In this document: in pieces, positions 35,202-43,125 of the stretch
Numbering within the stretch: the stretch's first letter is position 1
Layout: each line of letters starts with the position of its first letter
Source: Polaribacter aquimarinus
GTDB lineage: Bacteria > Bacteroidota > Bacteroidia > Flavobacteriales > Flavobacteriaceae
Assembly: GCF_003129485.1 (NCBI RefSeq)
Contig: NZ_QFFG01000001.1
Span: 186,001-250,000 of the forward strand
Length of the DNA: 64,000 bases
Reading direction: 5' to 3'
Notes under the pieces: model-generated
The model's database searches: none
What the model was told of the DNA's origin: nothing
Seen by the model: the letters and a program-made list of their open reading frames with translations, nothing else
Made by a program: the position numbers and the translations under genes

Positions 35202-36625
35202 CAACAATCTGCTAAACCAACGTTAATTGCCAAACCTCCTTCTGAGGTTTCTTTGTAGTTTTTGTGCATATCTTTAGCGGTTTCCCACATAGTATCAATT
35301 ACTTTATCTAATGGTACTTTTACTTCTTTTGGGTCGGTTTCTAAAGCCATTTCTGCCGCATTAATTGCTTTTATAGCTCCCATAGAATTACGCTCAATAC
35401 AAGGTACTTGTACTAAACCTCCAATTGGATCGCAAGTTAAACCCAAATGATGCTCCATGGCTATTTCTGCTGCCACTAAACATTGTGCTGGCGATCCACC
35501 TAACAATTCTGTTAAAGCTCCAGCTGCCATTGCAGAAGAAACACCTATTTCTGCTTGACAACCTCCCATTGCTGCTGAAATTGTGGCATTTTTCTTAAAA
35601 ATACTACCAATTTCTCCAGCAGTTAGTAGAAATTGTTTGATTTCATTAAAATCTGCTTCGTGATTTTCTATCACCAAATAATACATTAAAACTGCAGGAA
35701 TTACGCCAGCACTTCCGTTTGTTGGTGCTGTTACTACTCTACCTAAAGAAGCATTAACTTCATTTACAGATAAGGCAAAACAACTCACCCATTTTAAAAT
35801 TTCTCTAAATTTTACTTCTGTACTTCTAATGGCAGTAATCCATTCTTTTTGATTGGAATACACAGCGTCTTTAATCAGTTTTTGATGCGTATTGTATGCA
35901 CGTCTTTTTACGTTTAATCCTCCTGGAAGTATACCTTCTGTATGACATCCTATATACATACATTCTAACATTGTTTCCCAAATTCTAGATAATTCAGCAT
36001 CTATTTTCTCTGCTGAATTGATTTCCAACTCATTTTTAAAAACAACTTCAGAAATTAATAAATTATCGTTTTCGCAATATTCTTCTAATTGTTTTGCCCT
36101 GTTTATCGGATAGGGAAAGTTTTGTTTGTTGATTTCAATTTCATCTTCTAAAGTATCATTTTCTTGAACAATAAAACCACCTCCAATAGAATAATAAGTT
36201 TCTGTTGATATTTCTTTACCTTTAGAATAACCTCTAAACGTAACTCCATTAGAATGAAATGGCAAAAAATCTCTATGAAACTGAATGGCATTATTTGGAA
36301 AAACAATTTGCTTGCCTCCTTTAAAATGCAATTCTTCCTGCGTATTAATTCTGTCTACAATCGTAAAAATATCTTCAATAGGAATGTATTCTGGATCAGC
36401 TTCACTTAATCCCAATAAAATAGCTAAATCTGTTGCGTGCCCTTTTCCTGTTAAAGACAAAGAACCATATAAATCTACTTTTACAGAATCAATCATATTA
36501 AAAAGATTACTATCTCTTAATTTCTGAACCCATTCTTGAGCTGCTCTCCAAGGACCTAGTGTATGCGAACTTGATGGACCAACACCAATCTTTAGCATAT
36601 CAAAAACACTAATAAATTGCGACAT
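35201..36625 (-). CDS. sdaA: L-serine ammonia-lyase, iron-sulfur type
   Basis: 474 residues, single-chain bacterial form. N-terminal beta domain (SVFDMLKIGVGPSSSHTLGPWRAA) and catalytic alpha domain with GGCQAEIGVSSAMAAGAL and GLTCDPIGGLVQVPCIERN, whose cysteines hold the 4Fe-4S cluster. It deaminates serine to pyruvate. Normal length, ATG start. Confidence 0.96.
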   Translation of the reverse strand: MSQFISVFDMLKIGVGPSSSHTLGPWRAAQEWVQKLRDSNLFNMIDSVKVDLYGSLSLTGKGHATDLAILLGLSEADPEYIPIEDIFTIVDRINTQEELHFKGGKQIVFPNNAIQFHRDFLPFHSNGVTFRGYSKGKEISTETYYSIGGGFIVQENDTLEDEIEINKQNFPYPINRAKQLEEYCENDNLLISEVVFKNELEINSAEKIDAELSRIWETMLECMYIGCHTEGILPGGLNVKRRAYNTHQKLIKDAVYSNQKEWITAIRSTEVKFREILKWVSCFALSVNEVNASLGRVVTAPTNGSAGVIPAVLMYYLVIENHEADFNEIKQFLLTAGEIGSIFKKNATISAAMGGCQAEIGVSSAMAAGALTELLGGSPAQCLVAAEIAMEHHLGLTCDPIGGLVQVPCIERNSMGAIKAINAAEMALETDPKEVKVPLDKVIDTMWETAKDMHKNYKETSEGGLAINVGLADC

Positions 36626-36660
36626 TCCTAATAATTAAACTTAAAACTGTTGTAAATGTA

Positions 36661-36690
36661 AAAAATCCAACTCATTTGAGTTGGATTTTT
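36661..36690. terminator. hairpin terminator after the DUF2853 gene
   Basis: AAAAATCCAACTCA, loop TT, TGAGTTGGATTTTT: a perfect 14-bp stem with terminal T-run on both strands. It ends the DUF2853 transcript just before the sdaA start. Confidence 0.85.
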
Positions 36691-36715
36691 ATAATTTATT
36701 AAAAATAAAACCTTA

Positions 36716-37057
36716 TTAGAAACCGTAAACAGCTTCTTTATCAAATTTCTTTACCAACATATAGTAAACACAAGCCCTGTACTTGTTTCTTTCAGATTTT
36801 CCAATTCTTTCCATCACTTCTTCAATACCTTCATCCAATTCTTTACTATCAGCTAATCCTAATTTTTTAATTAAGAAATTATTTTTTACTGTAGCTAATT
36901 CTTTAGGATCTGACCCTGAAACAGTTTCAGCATCTTTCTTATAGATAGAAGGGCCTAAACCTTTAGTAACTGCAGCTAACAATTCAGTATTAGAACGTAG
37001 ATTTCTATCGTCCATAAATTTTTTGTACAAAGCAACTTTTTCGTCAAATTTACTCAT
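36716..37057 (-). CDS. DUF2853 family protein
   Basis: 113 residues, all-helical, cytoplasmic. The sequence NTELLAAVTKGLGPSIYKKDAETVSGSDPKELATVK and C-terminal NKYRACVYYMLVKKF fits DUF2853. Function unknown. Own promoter and terminator, so a single-gene unit. Confidence 0.88.
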   Translation of the reverse strand: MSKFDEKVALYKKFMDDRNLRSNTELLAAVTKGLGPSIYKKDAETVSGSDPKELATVKNNFLIKKLGLADSKELDEGIEEVMERIGKSERNKYRACVYYMLVKKFDKEAVYGF

Positions 37058-37106
37058 GATTTTGTGTTTAGTGTATTAAATATTATTTCATTTTTATTGA
37101 ACTATC

Positions 37107-37137
37107 CAAATATAAGAAAATAATAATTGTCTTCAAA
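37107..37137 (-). promoter_or_regulatory. promoter of the DUF2853 gene (TTTG-N19-TATATTTG)
   Basis: Minus strand: TTTG at 37134-37137, 19 bases, TATATTTG at 37107-37114. Full consensus match. Leader of about 45 bases. Confidence 0.75.
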
Positions 37138-37170
37138 TTGGATTTGTTTCTAATCTTTAGATACATATCG

Positions 37171-37227
37171 TGTCAATATGTCACATCATTTTCAATATTT
37201 TTTTAAAAAACTGACATTTTCAAGTCA
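37171..37227 (+). promoter_or_regulatory. TGTCA/TGACA boxes upstream of dnaK
   Basis: TGTCA at 37171-37175 and 37179-37183, TGACA at 37212-37216 and GTCA at 37224-37227 (TGACATTTTCAAGTCA is an inverted repeat). They lie just upstream of the dnaK promoter and could be a regulator site. Confidence 0.4.
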
Positions 37228-37235
37228 AAAATCGG

Positions 37236-37252
37236 TTGGCACACCCTTTGAC
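37236..37252 (+). promoter_or_regulatory. sigma-54-like promoter of dnaK
   Basis: TTGGCACACCCTTTGAC resembles the -24/-12 sequence TGGCAC-N5-TTGCA with one change in the -12 GC (here GA). Transcription would start near 37264, giving a leader of about 39 bases. No TAnnTTTG is seen nearer the gene. Confidence 0.5.
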
Positions 37253-37302
37253 TAATAGAAAACGTAAAATTGAAATAAAAAAATTAATATAAATAAATTA
37301 TT

Positions 37303-39207
37303 ATGAGTAAAATAATTGGAATCGATTTAGGAACAACAAACTCTTGTGTTTCTGTAATGGAAGGAAATGAGCCAGTTGTAATTCCTAATGCTGAAGGAAA
37401 AAGAACAACACCATCTATTGTTGCCTTTGTAGAAGGAGGAGAACGTAAAATTGGTGATCCTGCAAAAAGACAAGCAGTAACTAACCCTACAAAAACTGTT
37501 TATTCTATTAAACGTTTTATGGGTAACAAATTCTCTGAATCTTCAAAAGAAATAAAAAGAGTACCTTATAAAGTAGTAAAAGGAGATAATGACACTCCAA
37601 GAGTAGATATTGATGGTCGTTTATATACGCCTCAAGAAATTTCTGCAATGGTGTTGCAAAAAATGAAAAAAACAGCTGAAGATTATCTTGGAACTGATGT
37701 CTCTGCTGCTGTTATTACTGTACCTGCTTACTTTAACGATGCGCAAAGACAAGCTACAAAAGAAGCTGGTGAAATTGCTGGTTTAAAAGTAGAAAGAATC
37801 ATTAACGAGCCTACTGCTGCTGCATTAGCTTACGGAATGGACAAAGCAAATGATGATAAAAAAATCGTTGTTTTTGACTTTGGTGGTGGTACGCACGATG
37901 TTTCTATCTTAGAATTAGGTGATGGTGTATTTGAAGTATTAGCTACTGATGGTGATACACATTTAGGTGGTGATGATGTTGATGAAAAAATCATCAATTG
38001 GCTAGCTGATGAGTTTCAAGCAGATGAAAATATGGACTTACGTAAAGACCCAATGGCTTTACAACGTTTAAAAGAAGCTGCTGAAAAAGCAAAAATTGAA
38101 TTGTCAAGTTCTACATCTACAGAAATAAACTTACCTTATGTAACTGCTACCGCTAGCGGACCAAAACACTTAGTAAGAACTTTAAGTAGAGCTAAGTTTG
38201 AGCAATTAATTGACGATTTAGTAAAAAGAACAATTGAACCTTGTAAAACAGCTTTAAAAAACGCTGATTTGTCTACTTCTGAAATTGATGAAATTATCTT
38301 AGTAGGTGGTTCTACAAGAATACCAGCAATTCAAGAAGCTGTTGAAAAATTCTTCGGAAAAGCACCAAGTAAAGGTGTAAATCCTGATGAAGTTGTTTCT
38401 TTAGGAGCTGCAATTCAAGGTGGAGTTTTAACGGGTGATGTAAAAGACGTTCTTTTATTAGATGTAACACCTTTATCATTAGGTATTGAAACAATGGGTA
38501 ATGTTTTCACAAAATTAATTGATGCAAACACTACCATTCCAACTAAAAAATCGCAAGTATTTTCTACAGCTGTAGACAATCAACCTTCTGTGGAAATCCA
38601 CGTATTACAAGGTGAAAGAGCAATGGCTGCAGATAACAATACTATTGGTCGTTTCCATTTAGACGGTTTACCTCCAGCACAAAGAGGAGTTCCTCAAATT
38701 GAAGTAACTTTTGATATTGATGCAAATGGTATTATTAAAGTATCAGCTTTAGATAAAGGAACTAACAAATCTCACGAAATTAGAATTGAAGCTTCTTCTG
38801 GTTTATCTGAAGAAGAAATCGAAAAAATGAGACAAGAAGCAGAAGCAAATGCTGATGCAGATAAGTTAGCTAAAGAAACTGCAGAGAAAATAAACGGTGC
38901 AGATTCTATGATTTTCCAAACAGAAAAGCAATTAAAAGAATTTGGTGATAAATTATCTGCTGATAAGAAAGAGCCAATTGAAGCCGCTTTAACTGAATTA
39001 AAAGCTGCTCACGAGTCTAAAGATTTAGCTCAAATTGATGCTGCAATGGAAAAGATTAATGAAGCTTGGAAAGTTGCTTCTGAAGAAATGTATGCTGCTC
39101 AACAACAAGCTGGTGGTGCAGATGCAGGAGCGCAACAAGGTCAACCTGAAGGAAGTACTGACCAAGGTGACAATGTTGAGGATGTAGACTTCGAAGAAGT
39201 TAAATAA
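37303..39207 (+). CDS. dnaK: molecular chaperone DnaK (Hsp70)
   Basis: 634 residues, usual length. N-terminal [18 protein letters not shown], ATPase motifs [17 protein letters not shown] (His in place of the common Phe or Tyr) and [14 protein letters not shown], linker [15 protein letters not shown], substrate domain and a Gln/Gly-rich tail ending in DVDFEEVK. Folds proteins with DnaJ and GrpE, which are not adjacent. Preceded by an unusual promoter; followed by a terminator. Confidence 0.98.
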   Translation: MSKIIGIDLGTTNSCVSVMEGNEPVVIPNAEGKRTTPSIVAFVEGGERKIGDPAKRQAVTNPTKTVYSIKRFMGNKFSESSKEIKRVPYKVVKGDNDTPRVDIDGRLYTPQEISAMVLQKMKKTAEDYLGTDVSAAVITVPAYFNDAQRQATKEAGEIAGLKVERIINEPTAAALAYGMDKANDDKKIVVFDFGGGTHDVSILELGDGVFEVLATDGDTHLGGDDVDEKIINWLADEFQADENMDLRKDPMALQRLKEAAEKAKIELSSSTSTEINLPYVTATASGPKHLVRTLSRAKFEQLIDDLVKRTIEPCKTALKNADLSTSEIDEIILVGGSTRIPAIQEAVEKFFGKAPSKGVNPDEVVSLGAAIQGGVLTGDVKDVLLLDVTPLSLGIETMGNVFTKLIDANTTIPTKKSQVFSTAVDNQPSVEIHVLQGERAMAADNNTIGRFHLDGLPPAQRGVPQIEVTFDIDANGIIKVSALDKGTNKSHEIRIEASSGLSEEEIEKMRQEAEANADADKLAKETAEKINGADSMIFQTEKQLKEFGDKLSADKKEPIEAALTELKAAHESKDLAQIDAAMEKINEAWKVASEEMYAAQQQAGGADAGAQQGQPEGSTDQGDNVEDVDFEEVK

Positions 39208-39247
39208 GTCCAATATCTGAACAAAGTTCAGAATCTATATATATTTA

Positions 39248-39284
39248 AAACGCAATCATTAACTTGGTTGCGTTTTTATTTTAA
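39248..39284 (+). terminator. rho-independent terminator of dnaK
   Basis: AAACGCAATC, eight-base loop, GGTTGCGTTT (ten pairs, one G-T), then a T-rich tract. Confidence 0.85.
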
Positions 39285-39296
39285 TCCAAAAATCAT

Positions 39297-39821
39297 TTGA
39301 AAACCTATCATCAAAATAACTTTTTTAAACATACTTTTTGCGAGTTCTTGCAAGTTGATGATTTTGATTTTCCAAAAAACACTCATTACAAAAGTAAATC
39401 TGATAGTTATTATTTTTATACTGAAGAAGGTGTGTATAGAAAATCCAATCATTGGGGAAGAGTTGCCAATTGTAGATGGAAATTAATTTCAAATGAAAAT
39501 TATAAAAACCAAAAAACTGTAATTGGTTTTGCAAAATGGACTGACTTCTACCCTATCAATTCATCTGAAAAAACCTTTTCAATTAAAGTTGATTTTGAGT
39601 TGAAAACAGCTAGAATTCAAGTTAATCAAGAAACAAAAGAAATTCAAAACTTTACTTTTACTGATGCCCAAAAAAGAGTGAAACAAATTCATCATCTATT
39701 TAAAAACAATCAATGGGCAGATTATTTTGAAGCACCTTTAGAAATTTTGCAAGAAAAAATTATTACAGAATTTATCAATTCTAACAAAACACTCCAAGAA
39801 ATAAAAAGAAGTTTCAAATAA
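39297..39821 (+). CDS. protein of unknown function, TTG start
   Basis: 174 residues containing no internal methionine, so the TTG at 39297 is the only reasonable start. Soluble, rich in Lys, Phe and Tyr; a conserved-looking block is YYFYTEEGVYRKSNHWGRVANCRW, probably compact beta sheet, then a C-terminal helix. No signal peptide. I do not recognise the family. It starts just after the dnaK terminator and has no good promoter match. Confidence 0.6.
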   Translation: MKTYHQNNFFKHTFCEFLQVDDFDFPKNTHYKSKSDSYYFYTEEGVYRKSNHWGRVANCRWKLISNENYKNQKTVIGFAKWTDFYPINSSEKTFSIKVDFELKTARIQVNQETKEIQNFTFTDAQKRVKQIHHLFKNNQWADYFEAPLEILQEKIITEFINSNKTLQEIKRSFK

Positions 39822-39839
39822 GAAATCGGCACTTTTCAG

Positions 39840-39847
39840 TAAATTTG
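39840..39847 (+). promoter_or_regulatory. -7 promoter element (TAAATTTG) of the NADH dehydrogenase operon
   Basis: Perfect TAnnTTTG, 31 bases before the ATG of the dehydrogenase gene; -33 not clear. Confidence 0.5.
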
Positions 39848-39878
39848 TTATTCGAAATTGATCAATCAAAATATTTAA

Positions 39879-41171
39879 ATGAATATTCCACAAACAAGTT
39901 TTCCAAGAGTAGTCATTATTGGTGGAGGATTTGCAGGTTTAGCTGCTGCAAAAGGATTAGAAGAGCAAGAAATACAAGTCGTTTTAATTGATAAACACAA
40001 TTATCATACGTTTCAACCTTTACTATATCAAGTAGCTACTGGAGGTTTAGAACCAGATTCTATTGCTTTTCCTCTAAGAAAACGTTTTAATGATGTAGAG
40101 AATTTTTATTTTAGATTAGCAGAAGTAGTTAAAATTCATCCTGATAAAAATATCGTTGAAACCACAATTGGTGATTTAGATTATGATGAATTAATCATTG
40201 CGACAGGTTCTACCACCAACTTTTTTGGAAACACTAATATCCAAAAGTTTGCAATGGAAATGAAATCAGTTCCGCAATCTTTAAACATTAGAAGTTTAAT
40301 TTTAGAAAATTTTGAAGAAGCATTATTAACTTCTAATATTGATGAAAGAAATGCTTTAATGAATTTTGTTATTGTTGGAGGTGGTCCAACAGGTGTAGAA
40401 CTGGCAGGTGCATTAGCCGAAATGAAAAAGGCTATTTTACCAAAAGATTATCCTGATTTAGACATTCGTCAGATGCAAATTAATTTAATTCAAAGTTCTG
40501 ATTGTTTGCTCAAAGGAATGAGCTCAAAAGCATCCGAAAAAGCAGAAGATTTTTTAATTGGTTTGGGAGTAAATGTTTGGAAAAATTTGCGCGTTTTAGA
40601 TTATGATGGTAAAACCGTTACCACTAATGGTGAAGATAATTTTAGAGCAGAAACTGTTATTTGGGCAGCTGGTGTAAAAGGACAAATGATTGATGGTTTA
40701 CAACAAGATTGTGTTATAGAAAGAGCTGCTAGGATTAAAGTAAACGAATTCAATCAAGTTGAAAGCTACACCAATATTTATGCTGTAGGTGATGTGGCTT
40801 GTATGTCATCAGAAAAAAATCCTTATGGTCATCCTATGATGGCACAACCTGCTATTCAACAAGGAAAATTAGTGGCTAAAAATATAATTTCAAAATTTAG
40901 TAACAAAAAGCAGAAAGAATTCGTCTATAATGATAAAGGTTCTATGGCCACTATTGGAAGAAATAAAGCAGTAGTAGATTTACCTAAATGGAAATTTCAA
41001 GGTGTTTTTGCTTGGTTTGTTTGGATGTTTGTACATCTATTTTCTCTTATAGGATTCAGAAATAAAGCGATTGTTTTTCTAAATTGGGTCTATAATTATA
41101 TTCGTTTTGATAGAGAAACACGTTTGATTATTCGTCCTTACAAAAAGAAAAACAAAGAAATAAACTTCTAA
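39879..41171 (+). CDS. ndh: type II NADH dehydrogenase
   Basis: 430 residues. FAD-binding VVIIGGGFAGLAAAKGLE, the quinone-side HNYHTFQPLLYQVATGGL, NAD-binding VIVGGGPTGVELAGALAEM, and YAVGDVACM, ending with a hydrophobic C-terminal anchor (GVFAWFVWMFVHLFSLIGF). It feeds electrons from NADH to quinone without pumping. First of four overlapping or adjacent genes. Confidence 0.93.
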   Translation: MNIPQTSFPRVVIIGGGFAGLAAAKGLEEQEIQVVLIDKHNYHTFQPLLYQVATGGLEPDSIAFPLRKRFNDVENFYFRLAEVVKIHPDKNIVETTIGDLDYDELIIATGSTTNFFGNTNIQKFAMEMKSVPQSLNIRSLILENFEEALLTSNIDERNALMNFVIVGGGPTGVELAGALAEMKKAILPKDYPDLDIRQMQINLIQSSDCLLKGMSSKASEKAEDFLIGLGVNVWKNLRVLDYDGKTVTTNGEDNFRAETVIWAAGVKGQMIDGLQQDCVIERAARIKVNEFNQVESYTNIYAVGDVACMSSEKNPYGHPMMAQPAIQQGKLVAKNIISKFSNKKQKEFVYNDKGSMATIGRNKAVVDLPKWKFQGVFAWFVWMFVHLFSLIGFRNKAIVFLNWVYNYIRFDRETRLIIRPYKKKNKEINF

Positions 41172-41476
41172 TGGGTACAAAAATTATAAAGTGTTCTGAA
41201 TGTGGTACAGTTAATAAAAATTCAGATTATTGTACTTTTTGTAATGCTTTAATTTCTGATGCTAAAAAAAGAGAAATAAAAGCTGAAGAAGTAAAAAAGG
41301 CAGAAATAGAAAGAGCAATTTATAAATTAGAAAATCCAAATTTAGCAGAACGCTTAAAAAAACATCCATTCTTTTTATATAAACTTTTTGGATGGATTTT
41401 ATATTCTGCAATTATGATAGTAAGCGCAATTGGAGCTGGTTTAGCTTGGTTTATTGCAATGGTTGCTGCTGGCTAA
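41171..41476 (+). CDS. zinc-ribbon membrane protein
   Basis: 101 residues. N-terminal zinc ribbon (CSECGTVNKNSDYCTFC, two CxxC pairs), a charged helical linker, and one to two C-terminal membrane helices (WILYSAIMIVSAIGAGLAWFIAMVAAG). The ATG overlaps the ndh stop (TAATG). Possibly a partner or regulator of Ndh; no function known. Confidence 0.75.
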   Translation: MGTKIIKCSECGTVNKNSDYCTFCNALISDAKKREIKAEEVKKAEIERAIYKLENPNLAERLKKHPFFLYKLFGWILYSAIMIVSAIGAGLAWFIAMVAAG

Positions 41477-41479
41477 CTA

Positions 41480-41833
41480 ATGAATACAAAACTTATATAT
41501 TATTTTCTTTTCTGTTTAGTAACGGGAACTACAGTCTATATTCTTCAACATTTTTCTGTTCCTTTACCTAAAATCATTAACCATTATTTGAATGATTTTC
41601 TAATAGTACCTATTGTGCTCTTTATAAGTTTACAAACTTTAAGATGGTCTAAAAATGATAAAAACTACACCCTTAGTTTAGGTGTAATTATATACTTATG
41701 CTTACTGTACAGTATTCTTTTTGAGTTTGTATTTCCAAAATATTTAGCAAGATATACAAAGGACTATGTAGATGTAATTTTATATTTTGCAAGTGGATTT
41801 ATATTCTATCAATTACAAAAATCAGATTCGTGA
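41480..41833 (+). CDS. small integral membrane protein
   Basis: 117 residues with four predicted membrane helices (YYFLFCLVTGTTVYIL, FLIVPIVLFISLQTL, LGVIIYLCLLYSILFEFVF, DVILYFASGFIFYQL). Family not recognised; it resembles small magnesium-binding or VanZ-like membrane proteins only in outline. Three bases after the zinc-ribbon gene, and overlapping the AraC gene by four bases. Confidence 0.7.
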   Translation: MNTKLIYYFLFCLVTGTTVYILQHFSVPLPKIINHYLNDFLIVPIVLFISLQTLRWSKNDKNYTLSLGVIIYLCLLYSILFEFVFPKYLARYTKDYVDVILYFASGFIFYQLQKSDS

Positions 41834-42747
41834 GTAATCCTAAAATTGCCAAAGAAAATATTGCTCGATTAAATACAGCCATTCATTATATTCAAGAAAA
41901 TTTAGCTGGTAAATTAAGTTTAAAAACAATAGCAGATAAAGCTTACTTTTCTCAATATCATTTTCATCGTTTATTTTCTGTTGTCGTTGGAGAAACTGTG
42001 CATAATTTTATCATCCGAAAAAGAATTGAAAAAGCGGCTTCTTTTTTATTACATCAAAAAGAAAAAACAATAACTGAAATTGCAGAACAAGTTGGTTTTA
42101 GTGATTTATCATCCTTTTCAAGAGCATTTAAAAAGTTTTATGGAATTTCACCAAACAAATTCAAAGAAGAAAGCACTGAAAAATACAGCAAGATTTGTAA
42201 AAATGAAAGCAAGAATGGACAAATAGAAATTACTTTTGAACAATATATTTGTAATATAGATAACGCTTTAAATTGGTTAACAATGAAAATAAAACCAGAA
42301 ATAAAAAAAACGCAAAGATTAGATTTAGCATACATTGCCCACAAAGGAAAAATGGAAGCAATTGGTAGTATTTATAATAAATTAGTTAAATGGGCAACAC
42401 CAAAAGGTTTGATAAATGATCAAACAAGAATGGTTACTATTTATCATGATAGTCCTAAAATTACAGATCCTAATAATTTAAGAATGAGTGCTTGTATTGT
42501 TCTAAATGACCCAATTGAACTAGATGAAGAAGTGAATTTACGAGTACTAAGCCCTAAAAGATGTATAGTTTCTAGGTTAGAAATCACACCCTTTGAGTTT
42601 CAACAGGCCTGGGAATCTTCTTTTGTGTGGATGACAGAAAATGGTTACAAAAAAGGAGAAAATGATCCTTTTGAAATCTATTATAACAATGCTGCTGAAC
42701 ATCCAGAAAACAAGTTTATAGTAGATTTGTGTATTCCAATTTTATAA
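41830..42747 (+). CDS. AraC family regulator with GyrI-like domain
   Basis: 305 residues, GTG start overlapping the previous stop. N-terminal AraC DNA-binding domain with two HTH motifs (KLSLKTIADKAYFSQYHFHRLF, TITEIAEQVGFSDLSSFSRAFKKFYGISPNKF). The C-terminal 160 residues are a GyrI/SOUL-like effector domain (LDLAYIAHKGKMEAIGSIYNKL), which in relatives binds hydrophobic cations. Probably controls its own operon or efflux genes elsewhere. Confidence 0.9.
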   Translation: MSNPKIAKENIARLNTAIHYIQENLAGKLSLKTIADKAYFSQYHFHRLFSVVVGETVHNFIIRKRIEKAASFLLHQKEKTITEIAEQVGFSDLSSFSRAFKKFYGISPNKFKEESTEKYSKICKNESKNGQIEITFEQYICNIDNALNWLTMKIKPEIKKTQRLDLAYIAHKGKMEAIGSIYNKLVKWATPKGLINDQTRMVTIYHDSPKITDPNNLRMSACIVLNDPIELDEEVNLRVLSPKRCIVSRLEITPFEFQQAWESSFVWMTENGYKKGENDPFEIYYNNAAEHPENKFIVDLCIPIL

Positions 42748-42762
42748 ACTGGAATACACAAA
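42726..42762. terminator. bidirectional terminator enclosing the AraC stop codon
   Basis: TTTGTGTATTCCA and TGGAATACACAAA form a perfect 13-bp stem; the TAA stop of the AraC gene (42745-42747) is in the 11-base loop. T-rich sequence follows on each strand, so it also serves the convergent small gene. Confidence 0.8.
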
Positions 42763-42766
42763 ATTT

Positions 42767-42988
42767 TTACTCTGTTATTTCTTCTTTTGCTTCTTCTTCA
42801 GAACTAGCAGAAGCACCACCCATAAAATAAAGAACTGCACCAACAACGACAAGGCCAATTTTAATAACCCAAGCTGTAGTATCTCCCCAGTTATAAATCC
42901 ACATTAATAATGTAGGCACTCGATCTACAAAATTTAACACAATTGCCAACAGACCAAAAATGGCCATATAGCTTCCTACTTTTTTCAT
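42767..42988 (-). CDS. small membrane protein, unknown
   Basis: 73 residues, two membrane helices (YMAIFGLLAIVLNFV and VIKIGLVVVGAVLYFMGG) and an acidic Ser/Glu tail (SASSEEEAKEEITE). Similar small proteins are common in Flavobacteriaceae without assigned function. Single gene. Confidence 0.65.
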   Translation of the reverse strand: MKKVGSYMAIFGLLAIVLNFVDRVPTLLMWIYNWGDTTAWVIKIGLVVVGAVLYFMGGASASSEEEAKEEITE

Positions 42989-43125
42989 AAAATTTAAAGT
43001 TTAGTTAATTTTCTTTAAATATAAATAAAAATCACAACTCATCATTTAAAATTTACAACTCGGTATTTCTTTTTATTTAAAAGGATAAAACCTGCACATC
43101 TTTGTATCATCAAAAAACAAAACTG

